From JAFAVZ01 sp036009105 (GTDB taxonomy: Bacteria; Acidobacteriota; Thermoanaerobaculia; Gp7-AA8), in contig DASYMJ010000142.1 in assembly GCA_036009105.1 (NCBI GenBank), positions 1 through 31,745 on the forward strand: 31,745 bases of DNA. Reading direction: 5' to 3'. Below are positions 24,756 through 31,745 of the stretch, in pieces. How positions within the stretch are numbered: the stretch's first letter is position 1; each line of letters starts with the position of its first letter. Made by a program: the position numbers and the translations under genes. Below the pieces are notes generated by a model. That model saw nothing but the letters and a program-made list of their open reading frames with translations. It was not told the origin of the DNA and searched no databases.

Positions 24756-25445
24756 GTGCTTCAGGAGCTTGCGCCCTCGGCTGCGTTGCGAGACTGGGTC
24801 GACGCCTTCTGGCACCGCCCCGCCGCCGATGCCGGCTCCCACCGCGTGCTCCCGGACGGATGCGCCGACCTGCTCGTCGACCTGTCCACCGGCGCGCTTT
24901 CCGTGGTCGGCACGATGACCGCGTCGATGGTGATCGACGGGGCGCACCCCGAGCTGCTCGGCGTCCGCTTCCGGCCGGGGCGGGCGGGCGCGTTATTGCA
25001 CACCGAGCTGCAGGAGCTGACCGATCTTCGGGTGGAGATCGCAGATCAGCGCCTGGCGCCGCGAGGCGACACCCTGCCGGAGTGGATCGCCTCCCTGGAG
25101 CGCGAGCTCACGCGCCGCGCGTCGGCGGCCAAAGCCGATCCGCGCATCGATGCCGCGGTGGCGCGCATCAGCCGCGGCGGCGTCTCCATCGACGAGCTTG
25201 CGCGGGAGCTGAGCCTCACCCGGCAGCATCTCCGCCGCGCGTTTCTGGCGCAGGTCGGCGTGACGCCGAAGACGTTCGCGCGCGTGATGCGCTTCCGCCG
25301 CCTGCTGCGCAGCGCGGAATCGAAGCGGCCGCCGTCGTGGGCGGCCCTGGCCGTCGGCCTCGGCTACAGCGACCAGTCGCACCTGATCGCCGAGTTCAGC
25401 GAGTTCGCCGGCACGACGCCGGTTCCATTTTTCCTATCGGCGTGA
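24756..25445 (+). CDS. AraC family transcriptional regulator
   Basis: 229 residues. The N-terminal half (VDAFWHRPAADAGSHRVLPDGCADLLVDLS, then GVRFRPGRAGALL) is the small beta-barrel-like sensor domain often found before AraC helix-turn-helix domains (DUF6597 type). The C-terminal 95 residues carry two helix-turn-helix units: ISIDELARELSLTRQHLRRAF-like and FARVMRFRRLLRS...LAVGLGYSDQSHLIAEF, with the GYSDQSH motif of AraC second recognition helices. The start is GTG 24756; there is no in-frame ATG alternative nearby. Targets are unknown; the neighbouring VOC gene is an obvious candidate since its promoter region, 8 bases downstream, holds an inverted repeat. Confidence 0.88.
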   Translation: MLQELAPSAALRDWVDAFWHRPAADAGSHRVLPDGCADLLVDLSTGALSVVGTMTASMVIDGAHPELLGVRFRPGRAGALLHTELQELTDLRVEIADQRLAPRGDTLPEWIASLERELTRRASAAKADPRIDAAVARISRGGVSIDELARELSLTRQHLRRAFLAQVGVTPKTFARVMRFRRLLRSAESKRPPSWAALAVGLGYSDQSHLIAEFSEFAGTTPVPFFLSA

Positions 25446-25452
25446 GCCCGCC

Positions 25453-25470
25453 GCGCCCTATGTTGGGCGC
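25453..25470 (+). promoter_or_regulatory. -10 box enclosed in a 6-bp inverted repeat before the VOC gene
   Basis: GCGCCC, TATGTT, GGGCGC: the two six-base arms (25453-25458, 25465-25470) are perfect complements and the six bases between are a -10-like TATGTT. The right arm runs straight into the ATG at 25471. Binding of a protein here, or a DNA cruciform, would block the -10. The adjacent AraC protein is a possible binder. Confidence 0.5.
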
Positions 25471-25845
25471 ATGTACGAGAAACTGACGCCCGTTCTCATC
25501 GTCGACGCCATCGAGCCGGTCCTCCCGCTCTGGGATGCCCTCGGCTTCAAGCGCACCGCCGAGCTCCCGCACGAAGGCCGCCTCGGGTTCGTGATCCTGA
25601 CCGCCGACTCGATCGAGGTCATGTACCAGACCCGCGCCTCCGCCGGCGCCGACATCCCCGCCGCGGCGGCCGCCGGCACGAGCTGCCTCTTCCTGACCGT
25701 CCACTCGCTCGATGCGGTGGAACCGTTGCTGCCTGGCGGGGTGGAGGTGATCGAGCGGAGGAGGAAGACGTTCTACGGCTCGACCGAGACCATCGTGCGC
25801 GACGCGGCGGGGAACATCGTGACCTTCGCGCAGATGGGAACTTGA
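25471..25845 (+). CDS. VOC (glyoxalase/bleomycin-resistance fold) family protein
   Basis: 124 residues, one pair of beta-alpha-beta-beta-beta modules: LTPVLIVDAIEPVLPLWDALGF, then GFVILTADSIEVMYQ, then SCLFLTVHSLDAVEPLL, then STETIVRDAAGNIVTFAQ. This is the vicinal oxygen chelate fold, size typical for a single-domain member. The H/Q/E metal ligands of glyoxalase I are not clearly conserved, so the substrate is unknown. The last codon and TGA stop (25843-25845) lie inside the TTGACA of the next gene's promoter. Such genes often lie beside ArsR/SRPBCC genes in small stress clusters. Confidence 0.83.
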   Translation: MYEKLTPVLIVDAIEPVLPLWDALGFKRTAELPHEGRLGFVILTADSIEVMYQTRASAGADIPAAAAAGTSCLFLTVHSLDAVEPLLPGGVEVIERRRKTFYGSTETIVRDAAGNIVTFAQMGT

Positions 25846-25871
25846 CACGTGACCATTAGGTCACCTATGTT
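25842..25871 (+). promoter_or_regulatory. Sigma-70-type promoter with an operator palindrome between -35 and -10
   Basis: TTGACA (25842-25847) and TATGTT (25866-25871) are separated by 18 bases. The spacer contains a perfect inverted repeat, GTGACC-ATTA-GGTCAC (25849-25864). The -10 ends six bases before the GTG start at 25878, so the transcript should be leaderless. The ArsR-type domain encoded right behind it is the obvious candidate to bind the site and repress itself. Confidence 0.75.
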
Positions 25872-25877
25872 GTTCGC

Positions 25878-26624
25878 GTGGAGAAAATCTTCAAAGCGCT
25901 GGCCGATGCCACCCGGCGCAAGCTCCTCGATGCCCTCCGCCGCCGCGACGGGCAGACGCTGACCGAGCTCGAGCAGCGCTTCGCCATGACCCGCTTCGGC
26001 GTCATGAAGCACCTGCGCATCCTCGAGGCGGCAGGCCTCGTCGTGCCGCGCAAGGTCGGCCGCGAGAAGCTCCACTACCTCAACCCGGTCCCCATCCGCT
26101 CGATCCACGACCGCTGGATCAGCAAGTACGCCGAGCCGTGGGCCGCCGCGCTCGCGGGGATGAAGAACCGATTGGAGGAAACGATGGAAACGAAACCGCG
26201 CCACATCTTTCAGACCTGGATCCGTACCACGCCCGAGCGCCTGTGGCAGGCCATTACGGCCCCGGAGGAGACGAAGAAGTACTTTTTCGGCACCGCCGTG
26301 CAGACAGACTGGAAGCCCGGCTCGCCGATTGCGTACGTCACCGGCGACGTCCACGAGGTCGACGGCCGCGTGCTGGAAGTCGTGCCCAACCAGCGCCTGG
26401 TGGTGACCTTCCTGGCGACGCACAATCCAGAGGCGAAGGACGACCCGCCGACGCGCGTGACGTGGCAGATCGAGCCGCAGAAGGACGGGCTGTGCAAGCT
26501 CACCGTCACGCACGACGACTTCGAAGCGGAGACCGAGACGTACCGCTCCGTGGGCGATGGCTGGCCGTTCATCCTCAGCGGCCTCAAGACGCTCCTCGAA
26601 ACCGGCAAGCCGCTGGCGGCTTGA
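25878..26624 (+). CDS. ArsR-type HTH regulator fused to an SRPBCC (AHSA1-like) domain
   Basis: 248 residues. Residues 1-95 are a winged helix of the ArsR/SmtB class: KALADATRRKLLDALR, then LTELEQRFAMTRFGVMKHLRILEAAGLV, then GREKLHYLN. No cysteine metal site is seen, so it is not a classical arsenic sensor. A linker leads to residues about 105-240, an SRPBCC/AHSA1 helix-grip domain: TTPERLWQAITAPEETKKYFFG, PGSPIAYV, GRVLEVVPNQRLVVTF and GWPFILSGLKTLLETG. Usually these are two adjacent genes; here they form one polypeptide. The hydrophobic pocket of SRPBCC could sense a small ligand and relieve repression. The start is GTG 25878, fixed by the promoter geometry. Another SRPBCC-derived ORF follows 12 bases later. 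Confidence 0.88.
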   Translation: MEKIFKALADATRRKLLDALRRRDGQTLTELEQRFAMTRFGVMKHLRILEAAGLVVPRKVGREKLHYLNPVPIRSIHDRWISKYAEPWAAALAGMKNRLEETMETKPRHIFQTWIRTTPERLWQAITAPEETKKYFFGTAVQTDWKPGSPIAYVTGDVHEVDGRVLEVVPNQRLVVTFLATHNPEAKDDPPTRVTWQIEPQKDGLCKLTVTHDDFEAETETYRSVGDGWPFILSGLKTLLETGKPLAA

Positions 26625-26636
26625 GAGGAGGCCACC

Positions 26637-26993
26637 ATGCGCAAGCTCGCTCTCCTCATCATGATTGCGGCGCCGCTCTTCGCCGCCGACTCCGCGCACC
26701 GCATCGAGCGCGAGGTCGCCGTGCACGCCTCGCGCGCCGAGGTTTGGAAGGCCTGGACGACGGTGGAGGGGGCGCGCTTCTTCGCCCCCGCGGCGGACAT
26801 CGAGCTGCGGCCGGGCGGCGCGTACGAGATCTACTTCTGGGGCAGCTCCACAAAAAGTATCCCTGAACCGTGGAGAGTATTGCGTGAGCTGGTGCTGCAG
26901 CTCGCGAAGGAGCCGGACGAGTACTGCCGGCCGCACATCCTCACCGTCCGCGGTTCGGGGTATCGTTTCCTCTCCGAGGTGGAACAGGCTTGA
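26637..26993 (+). pseudogene. Chimeric ORF: truncated exported SRPBCC protein joined to an OmpR-type winged-helix end
   Basis: 118 codons starting at ATG 26637 after a good GAGGAGG site. Residues 1-17 are a signal peptide (MRKLALLIMIAAPLFAA). Residues about 20-66 are the start of an SRPBCC domain (IEREVAVHASRAEVWKAWTT, then GGAYEIYF). It breaks off there. The remainder, LAKEPDEYCRPHILTVRGSGYRFL, matches the last 30-odd residues of an OmpR/PhoB winged helix (the usual '...LTVRGVGYRF' end). A DNA-binding tail makes no sense after a signal peptide, so I read this as an internal deletion that fused two genes in frame. The ending is TTGA, overlapping the racemase start. It could still be translated. 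Confidence 0.65.
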
Positions 26994-27688
26994 AGATTCT
27001 TGGGATTGTCGGCGGGACCGGGCCGGAGTCGACGGTTGATTACTACCGCTCGCTGATCGCCGTGTGGCGGGAGCGGACGAGGGACGACAGCTATCCGCAC
27101 ATGGTGATCAACAGCATCAACCTGACCGCGCTGGTCGGCCTGATCACCGCCAACCGGCTGGCGGACGTCGCCGCGTTTCTCGGCGGCGAGGTGCATCGCC
27201 TCGCCGCGGCCGGCGCGGAGGTGGCGCTGATCGCCGCGAACACGCCGCACATCGTGTTCGACGAGGTGCAGCGGCTGGCGCCCATCCCGATGATCAGCAT
27301 CGTGGAGGCGACCGCCCGCGTCGCCGCCGCGCGCGGATTCCGGAAGGTCCTGCTCCTCGGCACCCGCTTCACGATGCGCGGCCGCTTCTACCCGGAGGTG
27401 TTCGACCGGGAAGGCATCGAGCTCGTGGTGCCGACGCTGCAGGAGCAGGATGCGGTGCACCACAAATACATGAACGAGCTGGTGGTGGGCGACCTGCAGG
27501 ACGCCACGCGCGACTGGTTCGTGTCGCTGATCGCTTCGCTCCACGCGCGCTCCGGCGTGGAGGCGGTGATCCTCGGCGGCACGGAGCTGTCGCTCATCCT
27601 CAAGGAGCCGGCATACGGCAGCGTGGCGGTGCTGGACACGACGCGGATCCACGTAGACGCGGCGATCGACGCGCTGCTGAAAATGTAG
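26990..27688 (+). CDS. Aspartate/glutamate racemase family protein lacking the canonical catalytic cysteines
   Basis: 232 residues. The family opening ILGIVGGTGPESTVDYY, the middle LIAANTPHIVFDEV and KVLLLGTRFTM, and the end AVILGGTELSL follow the Asp/Glu racemase (RacX/YgeA-like) pattern over the full usual length. The two cysteine positions that normally shuttle protons are A83 (AANT) and G197 (LGGTE). In YgeA the first position is threonine and the second is Cys197, so here the second one is also lost. Either catalysis is altered or absent, or another residue serves. The start codon is TTG at 26990, overlapping the preceding stop (TTGA), which gives translational coupling. The stop codon and final codons come from repeat C5. 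Confidence 0.85.
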   Translation: MKILGIVGGTGPESTVDYYRSLIAVWRERTRDDSYPHMVINSINLTALVGLITANRLADVAAFLGGEVHRLAAAGAEVALIAANTPHIVFDEVQRLAPIPMISIVEATARVAAARGFRKVLLLGTRFTMRGRFYPEVFDREGIELVVPTLQEQDAVHHKYMNELVVGDLQDATRDWFVSLIASLHARSGVEAVILGGTELSLILKEPAYGSVAVLDTTRIHVDAAIDALLKM

Positions 27689-27754
27689 GGCCGGCTCTCA
27701 GCCGGCCCAGCCGTCCGTTGATAGGGGGCCGGCTAAGAGCCGGCTACATTTTCC
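27678..27754. repeat. Intergenic palindromic repeat, family C, copy 5
   Basis: Hairpins at 27688-27708 and 27726-27744; the second has lost two C residues of its last arm. The ATG-TAG at the left edge supplies the last codon and the stop of the racemase. The spacer GTCCGTTGATAGG matches copy 3. The right end runs to within 4 bases of the -35 box of the next operon. Confidence 0.92.
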
Positions 27755-27757
27755 CTC

Positions 27758-27805
27758 TTGACACTCCACCTTTCCGAACGCATATTTGAACATGTTCAAA
27801 TATGC
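27758..27805 (+). promoter_or_regulatory. Promoter with a 26-bp perfect palindrome over the -10 and start codon
   Basis: TTGACA (27758-27763), 17-base spacer, CATATT (27781-27786), then five bases to the ATG at 27792. A perfect palindrome of 26 bases (27780-27805, centred between 27792 and 27793, core TTGAACATGTTCAA) covers the -10, the start codon and the first codons. The surroundings are GC-rich but this site is AT-rich. It looks like a high-affinity operator for a dimeric repressor (TetR- or ArsR-like core), and its location implies complete shut-off when bound. The repressor gene is not identified. Confidence 0.75.
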
Positions 27806-28211
27806 CATTCTCCTCGCCGGTCTCACCCAGCTCGGCATCGCCGCCACCAGCGTCCTCATTCCCCGGCTTCTCGGCTGGCGCGAGCAACTGCAGCGTGTCG
27901 AAGCACTTACGCGGCAGGTGTTCTGGACCTACTCCGGTTACATCCTCGGCATCCACCTCTGGTTCGCCGCGCTGGCCCTCGGTCTGGGCGAGCGCCTCGT
28001 GGACGGCACGCCGCTCGCGGCCGTCGTCACCGGCTTCATCGCCGTCTATTGGGGCGTGCGGGTGGTGGCGCAGTTCACCTGGTACGACCGCGGCGTGGGC
28101 GGCCGGCGCCTGCTCTTCCGGGTGGCGGAGGTGCTCTACGTGACGGCGTTCCTGTTCGTGACCGCCGTCTTCGCCGCGGCCACGGCGCACAACCTCGGGG
28201 TGGGGCGATGA
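27792..28211 (+). CDS. Small four-helix membrane protein, function unknown
   Basis: 139 residues, four hydrophobic helices: YAILLAGLTQLGIAATSVLI, SGYILGIHLWFAALALGLG, LAAVVTGFIAVYWGVRVVAQF and EVLYVTAFLFVTAVFAAATA. A short loop with LGWREQLQRVEALTRQ precedes helix 2. I recognise no named family. The start at ATG 27792 is preferred over the in-frame TTG at 27786 because the latter lies inside the -10. Its stop overlaps the next start (ATGA at 28208-28211), so it is translated with the wax-synthase-like gene and is probably a partner or a subunit of that system. Confidence 0.78.
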   Translation: MFKYAILLAGLTQLGIAATSVLIPRLLGWREQLQRVEALTRQVFWTYSGYILGIHLWFAALALGLGERLVDGTPLAAVVTGFIAVYWGVRVVAQFTWYDRGVGGRRLLFRVAEVLYVTAFLFVTAVFAAATAHNLGVGR

Positions 28212-28945
28212 ACAGGATCGCGCTGATGGTGATCATCATCGCGGCGCTGTTCTTCACGGTGAAGGCGCTGGTGGCGGGCCTGAGCCGGGAGCGCCTCACG
28301 CCGCTGCAGTGGCTGGCCTTCTTCACCTGGTTCGGCATGCGCCCGGCCGCCTTCGCCACCCTCGGCGACCCGGCTCGCGGCGGTGTCACGCCACTGGCCC
28401 TCGGCGGGTTGCGCAATCTCGCCATCGGCGCGCTGCTGTTCACGCTCGCCCGCGCGACGCCCGTCGCCATCGGCACCCCGCTGATGATGGTCGCCCTGCC
28501 GCTGATGCTCCACTTCGGCGTGTTCCATCTGCTCGCCGCGTTCTGGCGGGCGCACGGCGCGACTACCGGCCGCCTCATGCGCGACCCGCTCCGCGCCACG
28601 AGCCTGAGCGACTTCTGGAGCGGCCGCTGGAACGCCGGCTTCAGCGAGATGACCGCGCTGCTCATCTACCGCCCCATGCGGCGCCGCCTCGGCGAGACGC
28701 CGGCCCTGCTGGCCAGCTTCCTCGCCTCCGGCCTGCTGCACGAGCTCGCGATCAGCGTCCCGGCCGGCGCCGGCTACGGCCTGCCGACGCTCTACTTCCT
28801 CCTTCACGGCGCGCTGACCGCCGCCGAAAAAAAGCAGCTCCTCGGCGCGCCGAGCCGCGCGCGCACGCTGGCGTTGCTGGCCATCCCGCTGCCGATCCTG
28901 TTTCACCGCTGGTTCGTGCGGGGGATCATCTGGCCGATGCTGTAG
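28208..28945 (+). CDS. Membrane-bound O-acyltransferase, wax-synthase-like
   Basis: 245 residues with six or seven hydrophobic helices. The centre reads SLSDFWSGRWNAGFSEM followed by SFLASGLLHELAISVPAG. FWxxRWN and the histidine in SGLLHE (H178) are hallmarks of the wax synthase branch of MBOAT acyltransferases. The histidine is the presumed catalytic residue of MBOAT enzymes. Plant and bacterial members transfer acyl groups to alcohols; the acceptor here is unknown. It is shorter than the usual 300-400 residues, mainly at the N-terminus, but the core is complete. It is co-transcribed with the four-helix protein and both are under the 27780-27805 palindrome. The terminator at 28953-28980 ends the unit. 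Confidence 0.8.
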   Translation: MNRIALMVIIIAALFFTVKALVAGLSRERLTPLQWLAFFTWFGMRPAAFATLGDPARGGVTPLALGGLRNLAIGALLFTLARATPVAIGTPLMMVALPLMLHFGVFHLLAAFWRAHGATTGRLMRDPLRATSLSDFWSGRWNAGFSEMTALLIYRPMRRRLGETPALLASFLASGLLHELAISVPAGAGYGLPTLYFLLHGALTAAEKKQLLGAPSRARTLALLAIPLPILFHRWFVRGIIWPML

Positions 28946-28952
28946 CAACAAA

Positions 28953-28980
28953 AAAGGCGAGCCGTTGCCGGCTCGCCTTT
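28953..28980. terminator. Bidirectional Rho-independent terminator
   Basis: AAAGGCGAGCCG (28953-28964) pairs perfectly over 12 bp with CGGCTCGCCTTT (28969-28980) around TTGC. The A-run on the left and T-run on the right let the hairpin stop both the wax-synthase transcript (plus) and the groEL transcript (minus). Confidence 0.9.
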
Positions 28981-29002
28981 CGTGAACAGCTTTGGAAAAA
29001 AC

Positions 29003-30646
<1,644 letters not shown>

Positions 30647-30660
30647 GATGTGTCTCCTTT

Positions 30661-30972
30661 TCAGCCTTCGACGATGGCGAGGACTTCGTCTTCGCGCAGG
30701 ATGGTGTACTCGACGTCGTCGAGCTTGATCTCGGTGCCGGAGTATTTGCCGATGAGGACGGTGTCGCCCTTCTTGACGTCGAGCTTGATGCGCTTGCCGT
30801 CCTCGTTGTACTTGCCTTCACCGACGGCGATGACTTCCGCCTCCTGGGGCTTTTCTTTGGCGGTGTCGGGGATGATGATCCCTCCCCGGACCTGCTCCTT
30901 CGTGTCCTTGCGGCGGACGACGATGCGGTCGTACAGCGGGCGGAGCTTCAAATCGGTTGCTGTTGCTGCCAT
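30661..30972 (-). CDS. groES: 10 kDa co-chaperonin GroES
   Basis: 103 residues, normal size. LRPLYDRIVVRRKD opens the beta-barrel, the mobile loop is KEQVRGGIIIPDTAKEKP (with the GroEL-binding hydrophobic IIIP), and ILREDEVLAIVEG ends it. A clear AAAGGAGACAC site precedes the ATG. It is the first gene of the operon controlled by the CIRCE element upstream (31045-31071). Confidence 0.99.
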   Translation of the reverse strand: MAATATDLKLRPLYDRIVVRRKDTKEQVRGGIIIPDTAKEKPQEAEVIAVGEGKYNEDGKRIKLDVKKGDTVLIGKYSGTEIKLDDVEYTILREDEVLAIVEG

Positions 30973-31044
30973 GTAAGTGTCTCCTTTCGTTGACTTTGCG
31001 GATCTTGTCGCGGCGGTCGCCGCGCCATGGATTGAAATCGCGCG

Positions 31045-31071
31045 TTAGCACTCAATCGCTGGGAGTGCTAA
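31045..31071. promoter_or_regulatory. CIRCE operator (HrcA binding site) of groESL
   Basis: TTAGCACTC, nine bases, GAGTGCTAA: a perfect match to the CIRCE consensus, located just downstream of the -10 in the groES leader. HrcA repressor should bind it and release it on heat shock; hrcA itself is not in the window. Confidence 0.97.
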
Positions 31072-31072
31072 C

Positions 31073-31100
31073 AATATGGCAGCGGAATTTCTTCTGTCAA
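31073..31100 (-). promoter_or_regulatory. groESL promoter
   Basis: On the minus strand TTGACA (31100-31095), 16-base spacer, CATATT (31078-31073), immediately followed by CIRCE. The -10 is the same hexamer as that of the wax-synthase operon. Confidence 0.8.
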
Positions 31101-31120
31101 GCGGGAACGTTCCCCACATC

Positions 31121-31597
31121 ATGAAACGCGCGCTGGTCGCCCTGCTCCTGCTCGCCGCCTGCTCGACGACCGCCCCTCCCCCCGCCGCCGACCTGCTCCT
31201 CCCCCCGCCCCAGTGGTGGCGCGACCCGCGCTTGAACGAGGCTTTGAAGCTCACCGACGAGCAACTGGCCTCGCTGGACCGCCTCGACTTCTCGGAGCTG
31301 GAGCGCCTCCGCGCCGCCGCCTCCTCCGCCACCCGCGACTTCCGCGCCGCCCTTGCCGGCAACGCGGACCTCGCCGCCTCCACCCAACGCCTCCGCGCCG
31401 CCCGCGACGCCGCCTTGGGCGAAGAGCTGCGCCTCCTCGCCGCGGAGCGCGCCCTCCTCACCCACACGCAGTGGGAAGCGCTGGAGGACCAGCTCCGCGC
31501 CCGCGAGGACGGGCGGCGGGGCGGCGACTATCCGCGCCGCGGCTCGTATCCGCGGGGCGGGGGACGGCGGCCGGGGGGTGGGGGGCGGTGGCCGTAG
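31121..31597 (+). CDS. Spy/CpxP-like periplasmic lipoprotein
   Basis: 158 residues. A lipoprotein signal ends in the lipobox LLAACS, with Cys as the predicted acylated residue. The mature part is helical and carries LTDEQLASLDRL and, later, LTHTQWEALEDQL, the paired LTxxQ motifs of the Spy/CpxP family, preceded by WWRDPRLNEALK as in heavy-metal-sensor/Spy-like proteins. The family members bind unfolded proteins or stress-sensor kinases in the periplasm. The C-terminus is a low-complexity Gly/Arg tail (RRGSYPRGGGRRPGGGG). The ATG at 31121 is chosen for the lipoprotein signal. It is divergent from groESL, so a cytoplasmic and a periplasmic chaperone share one intergenic region. Confidence 0.78.
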   Translation: MKRALVALLLLAACSTTAPPPAADLLLPPPQWWRDPRLNEALKLTDEQLASLDRLDFSELERLRAAASSATRDFRAALAGNADLAASTQRLRAARDAALGEELRLLAAERALLTHTQWEALEDQLRAREDGRRGGDYPRRGSYPRGGGRRPGGGGRWP

Positions 31598-31613
31598 CGC
31601 GACGGCCCATCCT

Positions 31614-31745
31614 CTACGCCTCCACCGGCTCCGGCGTCAGGTCGAGCTCGCGCAGGGAGTCGGGGGCGGTCGGCTCCTGTTTGTGGCCGCGGGTCCGCAG
31701 TTTCTCCATCCAGAGGTAGAACACCGGGGTCACGTAGAGGGTCAG
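31614..31745 (-). CDS. RND efflux transporter, C-terminal end (partial)
   Basis: Only the last 43 codons are in the window, ending at TAG (31616-31614). LTLYVTPVFYLWMEKLR is the end of the last membrane helix of AcrB/HAE-1 or CusA-type RND pumps (usual '...T L Y V l P v f Y'). A charged tail follows (EPTAPDSLRELDLTPEPVEA). Sixteen bases separate it from the convergent lipoprotein gene. Which RND subfamily it belongs to cannot be judged from this piece. Confidence 0.8.
   Translation of the reverse strand: MTLYVTPVFYLWMEKLRTRGHKQEPTAPDSLRELDLTPEPVEA

Noticed and set aside
19833..24947. A 1704-codon open frame on the minus strand covering both M1 peptidase genes
   Set aside because: It is the antisense of two well-supported genes in strongly biased GC-rich DNA. 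Its product is Arg/Gly/Val/Asp-rich with no domain, and it reads through three repeats.
25471..25845. Glyoxalase I
   Set aside because: The fold is VOC but the metal ligand set is not clearly present, so only the superfamily is called.
6983..27754. CRISPR array made of the GGGCCGGCT repeats
   Set aside because: The copies are isolated between genes kilobases apart, without regular spacers or cas genes.

Overview
The window is high-GC bacterial chromosomal DNA. It most likely comes from the phylum Acidobacteriota. The best taxonomic hint is a secreted von Willebrand factor A-like protein (9664-11340) of the kind catalogued as 'VWFA-related Acidobacterial domain'. Also consistent are many secreted peptidases and beta-propeller proteins with clean signal peptides, an Omp85-type outer membrane protein (so a Gram-negative envelope), and a CIRCE-controlled groESL. 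I see no phage, insertion sequence, CRISPR array, rRNA or tRNA. The DNA reads as stable chromosome whose gaps are unusually full of palindromic repeats.

Layout. 1-3380 (minus): 5' part of ettA and a membrane-anchored PP2C/SpoIIE phosphatase. 3456-7427: an MFS transporter, a convergent kelch propeller, a divergent acyltransferase and a decayed sigma-54 activator remnant. 7435-15382: secreted and envelope proteins (a cysteine-rich duplicated protein, an S10 carboxypeptidase-like protein, a VWA protein, a BNR-type propeller translationally coupled to an M20 peptidase, and a right-handed beta-helix protein). 15514-19786: a probable operon of a small Omp85-like barrel, a small exported protein, a sensor kinase and an NtrC-type regulator. 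19848-24671: two tandem paralogous M1-like metallopeptidases. 24756-28945: small regulatory and metabolic genes (AraC, VOC, ArsR-SRPBCC fusion, a chimeric ORF, an Asp/Glu racemase-like protein, and a small membrane protein with a wax-synthase-like acyltransferase). 28953-31745: groEL and groES under CIRCE, a divergent Spy/CpxP-like lipoprotein, and the C-terminal end of an RND efflux pump.

Two cross-cutting patterns stand out. (1) At least five unrelated families of palindromic repeats sit directly against stop codons. One family has five copies in this window, each a hairpin within a larger palindrome, and in two cases the repeat supplies the gene's stop codon. (2) Several first-in-operon genes have a -10-like hexamer only 5-6 bases before the start codon, which implies leaderless mRNAs; genes inside operons instead have Shine-Dalgarno sites or overlapping stop/start codons. 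Two of the -10 regions are overlapped or flanked by perfect inverted repeats, and a third inverted repeat fills the -35/-10 spacer of an ArsR-type gene. These look like operators.
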